Shown here: positions 6,336-11,361 of the stretch, piece by piece
Layout of the letters: each line of letters begins with the position of its first letter
Numbering within the stretch: position 1 is the stretch's first letter
Source of the DNA: UMGS1781 sp964389545
Lineage (GTDB): Bacteria; Bacillota; Clostridia; TANB77; CAG-508
Length of the DNA: 11,361 bases
Assembly: GCA_964389545.1 (NCBI GenBank)
Contig: CAYMDN010000039.1
Span: forward strand, 1-11,361
Direction: 5' to 3'
Made by a program: the position numbers and the translations under genes
Notes under the pieces: generated by a model
The model's input: only the letters and a program-made list of their open reading frames with translations
Database searches by the model: none
What the model was told of the DNA's origin: nothing

Positions 6336-7913
6336 ATGCAAATAATTTTAGGCAAAAGGAATAAAGGAAAATTATCAGATAGCATAGAATACATTTTAAA
6401 TGCAAGCAAAAAAGAATTCAGAAAAATAATTGGAGAATTATACAAACCAACAGGAGAAGTGAATTTTCTATATCAAGCAGAAGCAGATGGAGAGGAAGAA
6501 TTTATAGAGACCGTAAATATTGGGGAAATATTGGAGAGCCTTTCAAAAGTTGATTTTAATAAACTTGATATAAAAGCTGTAAAAAGAGTTATGATCTTAC
6601 TTGGATATAGAACGGAGGACGATTTAAGAGATGAAATAGCAGATAGATATCATTTATCCAGTCAAGATGTAAATTCATTATTTGAAATTTTAAAAGGTAA
6701 TAAGGATTTTTTAGAATTTATTAAAGAAAAAGAAAATGAAGAGAAATTACCATTTGCATTTTTGAGAAAGAATAAAAGAGTATTTAATAATCAGCAATCT
6801 ATGAAATCATTTTATTATATAATTATGCAAAGAATTATGGAAGGAGATTATTCATATAATTATTATTTTCCGGAAAGAGAGAGCTATAGAAGCACTTTTG
6901 TAGTATTAAAAACAAGAATGATAGCAGAAAAGAATATTGATGCACATGAAATAGTAATAAAAGACGGAGATGAGCCAGACTGGGAGATAAATGATGAATT
7001 AGTAAGATATGTTTATGAAAATATGCCAATGGGGCTATCACCAGAAGAAACAGCAATATGGATATATATGAAGCTATGCCAAACACTTAAATATGATGAT
7101 AGTCAAGTATTTGATTTACCAGATGATTCAATAGATATAGAAAAACTAGAAAATATTAAACCAAATTCAAGAGTAGTATGCTTTGACTTTGCACGATTAT
7201 ATGCTAAATTTGTTAACCAAATGTTAAAGGGCGATGCAGAAGCCGTTGTAGTTGGAAAACGAGGACACTATTATGCTGAAGTAATAACTAAAAATATTGT
7301 TGCTGAGGTTGAATCCGTAAATGTTATTTATAATACTAACGAGTTTTTTAAAGTAAAAATGGGACTGCCAATTGAAGGCTTTAAAGGAATACATGATCCT
7401 CAAGGAATTATAAAAAAAGCAATAAGAAAACTTACACTAGATATTTATGATAAACCAAAAGTAATGGAAACATATTTACATATGCTAAATACTATTGCAT
7501 TAGAAGAATTATATAGACCAGATGAAGCCGAAAATGTGAGAATGGAAGGTATATTTAGATCATTAGCCGATATTATGATAGATAATCAAGTATCTGGAAC
7601 TGAAGCAGTAGAGGGAATTATGAGATTTCATTATATGGGATTTTTTGGTAGAGGAGTAGACATTGCATGGATAAAAAATAGATTTCTAAATAAAGACGGC
7701 AAAAAGGATGTAAAAAGCTGTACTATTATTGGAAAAAACGGAAAATATTTTGTATTAGATAGTGAAACTATGATAGTAGAAGCAATATCAAAAGAAGATA
7801 TAATTGAAAAATTTAAAACAGGAGAATATAGCTACAAAGATGCTAGATATGGGTTAAAAGAATTAGAGTTGGAGCTTTTAGATTATATTTATACAATAGG
7901 AGAGAATAGATGA
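6336..7913 (+). CDS. Uncharacterised transglutaminase-like (papain-fold) cytoplasmic protein
   Basis: This is a 525-aa protein I cannot place in a named family. The centre resembles a transglutaminase/cysteine-protease core: a helical stretch NMPMGLSPEETAIWIYMKLCQTLKYD, then SRVVCFDFARLYAKFVNQ with candidate nucleophile C282, then RGHYYAEVI with candidate H311. In this superfamily an Asp usually follows on the next strand; here VAEVESVN offers only E324 or E326, so the triad is incomplete or altered and activity is uncertain. Residues 1-200 are charged and mostly helical; the C-terminus (about 470-525) repeats short helices. No signal peptide or membrane segment is seen, so it should be cytoplasmic. 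GAGGGG at 6325-6330 lies 5 nt before the ATG. It has its own promoter and its TGA overlaps the next ATG. It may be an enzyme or a structural pseudo-enzyme; known substrates, none. Confidence 0.8.
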   Translation: MQIILGKRNKGKLSDSIEYILNASKKEFRKIIGELYKPTGEVNFLYQAEADGEEEFIETVNIGEILESLSKVDFNKLDIKAVKRVMILLGYRTEDDLRDEIADRYHLSSQDVNSLFEILKGNKDFLEFIKEKENEEKLPFAFLRKNKRVFNNQQSMKSFYYIIMQRIMEGDYSYNYYFPERESYRSTFVVLKTRMIAEKNIDAHEIVIKDGDEPDWEINDELVRYVYENMPMGLSPEETAIWIYMKLCQTLKYDDSQVFDLPDDSIDIEKLENIKPNSRVVCFDFARLYAKFVNQMLKGDAEAVVVGKRGHYYAEVITKNIVAEVESVNVIYNTNEFFKVKMGLPIEGFKGIHDPQGIIKKAIRKLTLDIYDKPKVMETYLHMLNTIALEELYRPDEAENVRMEGIFRSLADIMIDNQVSGTEAVEGIMRFHYMGFFGRGVDIAWIKNRFLNKDGKKDVKSCTIIGKNGKYFVLDSETMIVEAISKEDIIEKFKTGEYSYKDARYGLKELELELLDYIYTIGENR

Positions 7914-8143
7914 TACAATTAAATGATTTAAAAATGATGAATGATATAAAAATTAATTACTATGCAGAATATGAACCACAAAATGAAAAGAAACTTTTAA
8001 AACATAGAATAATAAAAGAGGTTCTAAAAATTGATAATTGCTTTTTAAATATGAAGAAAGAAGAAGCGGTACAAATATTAAAGGATATAGGAATTGAAGA
8101 GAATAAGATAAATTTAGTTTATAACAATATTGTTAGAGGTTAA
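7910..8143 (+). CDS. Small hypothetical protein coupled to the transglutaminase-like gene
   Basis: This is a 77-aa, lysine-rich, soluble-looking protein with no family I recognise. It starts at an ATG sharing ATGA with the upstream TGA, with AGGAGAG at 7898-7904 five nt ahead, so translation is probably coupled and made in fixed ratio to the larger protein. The predicted content is mostly helical (KKLLKHRIIKEVLKI, MKKEEAVQILKDIGI, ENKINLVYNNIV). There is no signal peptide, membrane segment or metal-binding cluster. Tight coupling suggests a partner, chaperone or inhibitor of the upstream protein, but that is inference. Its stop codon sits inside the cassette terminator. Confidence 0.75.
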   Translation: MIQLNDLKMMNDIKINYYAEYEPQNEKKLLKHRIIKEVLKIDNCFLNMKKEEAVQILKDIGIEENKINLVYNNIVRG

Positions 8144-8166
8144 TAAAAATAATCTCTAATTTTTTT
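8133..8166 (+). terminator. Intrinsic terminator closing the two-gene cassette
   Basis: TTAGAGGTT (8133-8141) pairs with AATCTCTAA (8151-8159) with one G-U pair, loop AATAAAAAT, followed by a seven-T run (8160-8166). The stem overlaps the stop codon of the 77-aa gene. Downstream 8167-8229 holds only the PBP ribosome binding site; I could not find a convincing promoter there. Confidence 0.8.
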
Positions 8167-8229
8167 ATATTCTTTTCAAGTAATAAATATTAATCAAAAC
8201 AATATGATTTTAACAGGAGGAAGATAAAA

Positions 8230-10065
8230 ATGAGAGTATCTAACTTAGAAAGAAAAAGAAGATTAAAATATGTACTTATTATAACTATAGCCATAGAAAT
8301 GCTGTTAATTGGAAGAATAGGGTATATCCAATTTATTATGGGAACAGAGTTGCAAGCAATGGCGTATGAACAGCAAACACTAAACAGAAATATTAATGCT
8401 AAAAGAGGAACAATTTGGGATGCAACAGGAGAAAATGCTTTAGCAATTAGTGCAAGCAGTGAAACCGTATCAGTAAATCCTGTAAATATTAAAGAAGTAG
8501 ATAAGGAAAAAGTTGCCAGAGTATTATCAGATATTTTTGATTTAGATTATGAAAAAACACTAAGAAAAGTAAAAAAGAGAAGTGCAATAGAGCTGATTGC
8601 AAAAAAGGTAGATAAAGAAAAGACCGACGCTCTGAGAATATGGATGGAAGAAAATAATATAACAACAGGGATTAACATAGATGAAGACACAAAAAGATAT
8701 TATCCATATAGTACTTTAGCTTCAAATGTTATAGGATTTACTGGTAGCGATAATCAAGGACTTGAAGGACTAGAGATGCAATATGATGAAATCCTTAGCG
8801 GTACTAATGGAAGAATCCTGAAGCTAACAGATGCAACAGGAACAGACTTAGAAAAAGAAGGAGAAGATTATATTGCAGCAGTAGATGGCGATGACATTGT
8901 TTTAACTATTGATATGACAGTACAATCAATATGTGAAAAATACTTAGAAAATGCATGTATTGATAACAAATGCACAGATGGTGGAAATATTATAGTTATT
9001 AATCCTAAAACAGGAGATATTCTAGGGCTTGCTTCATACCCAAATTATAATTTAAATTCGCCATATGAAATAAATAATGAAGAACTAAAAGCTATTTGGG
9101 ATAACTTAGAAAGCAAAGACAAATCTACATACTTACAGCAAATGTGGAGAAATAAAGCAATATCAGATACATATGAACCAGGATCAACATTCAAACTTAT
9201 GACCTCGTCAGTTGCTTTACAAGAAGGAATTGCAGATGTTGATAAGGCAGGAGAGTTTAATTGTTCAGGAAGTATAAATATTGCGGGAACAAGAATAAGA
9301 TGCTGGAGATATTATAGACCACATGGATCACAAAGTTTAAGAGAGGCATTAATGAACTCTTGTAACCCTGCATTTATAGCAATAGGACAGAAGATAGGTG
9401 TTGAGACGTATTATGACTACCTAGAAAAATTTGGACTATTATCTAAAACAGGAATTGATTTACCAGGAGAAGCAAGTAGTATATTTTTAAAAGAGAACAA
9501 GGTTGGACCAGTGGAGCTTGCAACAATTTCATTTGGACAAAGATTTGAAATAACACCAATACAAATGACCAAACTTGTTGCAACTATTGCAAATGGAGGG
9601 AAAGAAGTAAATCCTAGATTAGTAAAAGCAATAATAGATGGTGAAACGGGCGAAAGAAAAAGTTTGAGCATAGAACCTGGAGAACAAATTATATCTGAAG
9701 AAAACGCTAATAAAGTATTGAGTATGATGGAAAGTGTTGTGGCAGAAGGAACAGGTAAGAATGCACAGGTATCAGGATATAGAATAGGAGGTAAAACAGG
9801 AACATCAGAAGATGGAGTAGATACTGGAAAATATATAGCTTCATTTGTTGGTGTGGCAGATATTTCTGACCCAGAGTTGGCAATAATAGTTATATTATAT
9901 AACCCAACAGGAGAAGGAGGACACCAAGGAGGTGTGTGGTGTATTTTGTCACTACAATTTAATAAAAACTATTTTACTAAAAACATATTCGGAAAAATTA
10001 ACATAAAAATGGTGCAAAATCTTTACAAATATGGAAAAAAATGCTATAATAGAATCGTTGGATAA
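8230..10065 (+). CDS. ftsI: Class B penicillin-binding protein (FtsI/SpoVD family), C-terminus replaced
   Basis: This is a membrane-anchored transpeptidase that cross-links peptidoglycan with SEDS partners at the septum (FtsI) or spore cortex (SpoVD). A short basic cytoplasmic tail precedes one membrane segment (about 14-35), then the PBP dimerisation/pedestal domain (NAKRGTIWDATG, RYYPYSTLASNVIGFTG, GLEGLEMQYD) and the transpeptidase domain with S319-TF-K322 (EPGSTFKL), S377-C-N379 (MNSCNPAF) and K522-T-G524 (GGKTGTSE). All catalytic residues are present. The family sequence stops after GEGGHQGG (residue 568); the expected GVAAP-like continuation is absent in all three frames. The final 43 residues (VWCILSLQF... 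to RIVG) look like translated intergenic DNA and contain a promoter. At least the last strand and helix of the domain, and any PASTA domain, are lost. AGGAGG at 8215-8220 lies 9 nt before the ATG. Without the C-terminus, FtsI and SpoVD cannot be told apart. Confidence 0.92.
   Translation: MRVSNLERKRRLKYVLIITIAIEMLLIGRIGYIQFIMGTELQAMAYEQQTLNRNINAKRGTIWDATGENALAISASSETVSVNPVNIKEVDKEKVARVLSDIFDLDYEKTLRKVKKRSAIELIAKKVDKEKTDALRIWMEENNITTGINIDEDTKRYYPYSTLASNVIGFTGSDNQGLEGLEMQYDEILSGTNGRILKLTDATGTDLEKEGEDYIAAVDGDDIVLTIDMTVQSICEKYLENACIDNKCTDGGNIIVINPKTGDILGLASYPNYNLNSPYEINNEELKAIWDNLESKDKSTYLQQMWRNKAISDTYEPGSTFKLMTSSVALQEGIADVDKAGEFNCSGSINIAGTRIRCWRYYRPHGSQSLREALMNSCNPAFIAIGQKIGVETYYDYLEKFGLLSKTGIDLPGEASSIFLKENKVGPVELATISFGQRFEITPIQMTKLVATIANGGKEVNPRLVKAIIDGETGERKSLSIEPGEQIISEENANKVLSMMESVVAEGTGKNAQVSGYRIGGKTGTSEDGVDTGKYIASFVGVADISDPELAIIVILYNPTGEGGHQGGVWCILSLQFNKNYFTKNIFGKINIKMVQNLYKYGKKCYNRIVG
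10022..10050 (+). promoter_or_regulatory. Strong promoter of the NPCBM-domain gene
   Basis: TTTACA (10022-10027), a 17-bp spacer and a perfect TATAAT (10045-10050), preceded by A/T-rich DNA. It lies inside the last codons of the PBP reading frame, which argues that those codons are former intergenic sequence. The leader to the ATG at 10129 is about 72 nt. Confidence 0.85.
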
Positions 10066-10128
10066 TGTGCAAAAAAGAAATTGTATATTACATAAAATAT
10101 AAAAATATAAAATAAAAGGAGATAAAAT

Positions 10129-11361
10129 ATGAAGAGTAAAAATAAAATTTTGTTAATAGTGACAACAATTTTTATAACTTTTTTATGTTTATGTACTTCT
10201 CAGGTTCAGGCAACTGGAGAAAATAATAGTGAGTGTATCTATTTGTCCGATTATAATTGGGTTCAACAATCAAATGGATATACGGGAAGTGTTCAGAAAG
10301 ATATAGGACAACAAGGCGCTTATAAACTTAGTTTAATAGTTGATGGCACAACACGTCAGTTTAAAAAAGGAATTAGTATTCACGCTAGTGGTTGGGTAGA
10401 TTACGATATTTCTGAATTTTCAACTGAGTATCCAAGATTTTATGCTCAAGTAGGAATAGATGGTTCACAAGGAAGCAAGGGAAGCATTATTTGTAGGGTT
10501 TACAAATCAGAAGATAGGGCAAACTGGACTTTGTTAAAAGAAACTGGTGTATTAACAGGTGGAAAAAATGCACAAGAAATCGATTTAGACGTAACAGGTT
10601 GCAAATATATAAGAATATATATAGATAAGTCTACTGGTGGAAATGCTAACGACCATGCAACTATAGGTGAAGCTAAATTAGTTCGTAAGGATTTTGACCC
10701 TGATATTGGTCCTTATGCTAAATTTAGAACAATTGAATATTATGATAATATATTAAGCAAGTGTAGTCTTGAAGAAAACTATACAACAAATTATAATCTA
10801 GTTCTAAAAAGAGAAGTTGTAAGAAAACTAGGTTATTGGAATATTCAAGATATGTCTCAAGACAATCCAAAAGTACTTGCAATGTTAGATTGGATTACTT
10901 CTAAAGATGAAATACTAGAACAAGTTATTGAAGTTAATCTATCTAATCCAACTAAATTTATGCCAGTTTTAGCTGATTTATATGATGCATATAAAGATTG
11001 CTTAACTGAAGAAGATGGAGATGTTTATCAAAAGATGATGATAGGATTAGCTACAGGATATGCGGCAGATAAAGCATCATCACCTTTAAAATTTAGTCAT
11101 ATTACTACAAGTTATAATTATATAGAAAGATTTGCAATTATTAAAAAATTATATGATGATGGATTAATACTTTACGGTAAAGGATGGAAAACTTATCATA
11201 TTGAATTTTTCCGTTATTTAATGAACGATGCTACTAGAAATGATGAATTAAGATGGATGAACTTCATTGGAAGAGCTAAAAATTATTCTACAGGTGTTTA
11301 TACTTATGTTAATTATGTTAAACCAAATTATAGTAAGTCTGCAAGACCACAGTTTTATGAT
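10129..11361 (+). CDS. Secreted NPCBM-domain protein, 3'-truncated by window edge
   Basis: The frame is open for 411 codons to the window end without a stop. An N-terminal signal peptide is clear: basic MKSKNK, a hydrophobic core (ILLIVTTIFITFLCLC) and a likely signal peptidase I site V-Q-A at residue 28; no good lipobox. Residues about 36-186 match the NPCBM domain (YLSDYNW, FKKGISIHASGWVDYDIS, FYAQVGIDGSQGSKGSI, GCKYIRIYIDKSTGGNANDHA), a putative carbohydrate-binding beta-sandwich common at the N-terminus of secreted glycan-active proteins. Residues 190-411 are mainly helical and not recognised; a catalytic domain may lie beyond the window. AAAGGAG at 10115-10121 lies 7 nt before the ATG, and it has its own promoter. 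T-ending Ala, Ser and Gly codons (GCT about as common as GCA) and three CGT codons differ mildly from the upstream genes. It is probably exported to bind host, dietary or cell-wall glycans. Confidence 0.88.
   Translation, partial: MKSKNKILLIVTTIFITFLCLCTSQVQATGENNSECIYLSDYNWVQQSNGYTGSVQKDIGQQGAYKLSLIVDGTTRQFKKGISIHASGWVDYDISEFSTEYPRFYAQVGIDGSQGSKGSIICRVYKSEDRANWTLLKETGVLTGGKNAQEIDLDVTGCKYIRIYIDKSTGGNANDHATIGEAKLVRKDFDPDIGPYAKFRTIEYYDNILSKCSLEENYTTNYNLVLKREVVRKLGYWNIQDMSQDNPKVLAMLDWITSKDEILEQVIEVNLSNPTKFMPVLADLYDAYKDCLTEEDGDVYQKMMIGLATGYAADKASSPLKFSHITTSYNYIERFAIIKKLYDDGLILYGKGWKTYHIEFFRYLMNDATRNDELRWMNFIGRAKNYSTGVYTYVNYVKPNYSKSARPQFYD

Noticed and set aside
8171..8210. Possible sigma-A or SigE promoter before the PBP gene
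   Set aside because: TTTTCA and TATGAT-like hexamers are present but none pair at 16-18 bp, and the AAATATT/CAATATGAT pair is only 8 bp apart, too short for SigE.
9935..10006. PBP end restored by a frameshift, as in rsmH
   Set aside because: Both alternative frames after 9934 were read; they give CGVFCHYN... and VVYFVTTI then stop, neither resembling the class B PBP C-terminus.

Overview
This is an AT-rich (about 30% GC by eye), gene-dense window that looks like chromosomal DNA of an anaerobic clostridial Firmicute. The pointers are a DUF4364-family gene (typical of Clostridia), the mraZ-rsmH-ftsL-PBP order of a Gram-positive dcw (division and cell wall) cluster, strong purine-rich Shine-Dalgarno sites, TTG starts, AGA-dominated arginine codons and TGA used as a stop. 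No tRNA, rRNA, CRISPR array, transposase or integrase was seen.

Layout. (1) 2-3104, plus: the 3' two thirds of mfd (transcription-repair coupling factor), overlapped by a SpoU/TrmH-family RNA methyltransferase gene with a TTG start. (2) 3115-3150: a hairpin that can terminate both this operon and the convergent DUF4364 gene (3149-3682, minus). (3) 3708-3909: divergent promoters, with three AAGTGG repeats 10 bp apart ahead of mraZ that look like MraZ operators. (4) 3910-6163: mraZ, a 348-nt A-rich spacer with ten ACAAAAG copies and a perfect 11-bp hairpin, rsmH with a one-base frameshift in its SAM-binding motif, and ftsL, closed by an intrinsic terminator. (5) 6211-8166: a self-contained two-gene cassette with its own promoter and terminator, made of a 525-aa transglutaminase-like protein and a 77-aa protein of unknown function whose start overlaps its stop. 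It sits where the class B PBP would normally follow ftsL directly. (6) 8230-10065: a class B PBP (FtsI/SpoVD type) with all catalytic motifs, but with its C-terminal end replaced by about 43 unrelated residues. (7) 10022-11361: a strong promoter inside that false PBP tail drives a secreted NPCBM-domain protein that runs off the window.

How the genes fit together. MraZ regulates the dcw operon, RsmH methylates 16S rRNA, FtsL is a divisome scaffold and the PBP cross-links septal or spore peptidoglycan. Three things break the ordinary picture: the rsmH frameshift, the cassette between ftsL and the PBP gene, and the abrupt junction near 9934-9940 where dcw sequence gives way to an unrelated secreted-protein locus. 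The frameshift and junction could be real mutation and rearrangement or assembly errors; the sequence alone cannot decide. The best candidates for something undescribed are the transglutaminase-like cassette and the ACAAAAG-rich spacer.
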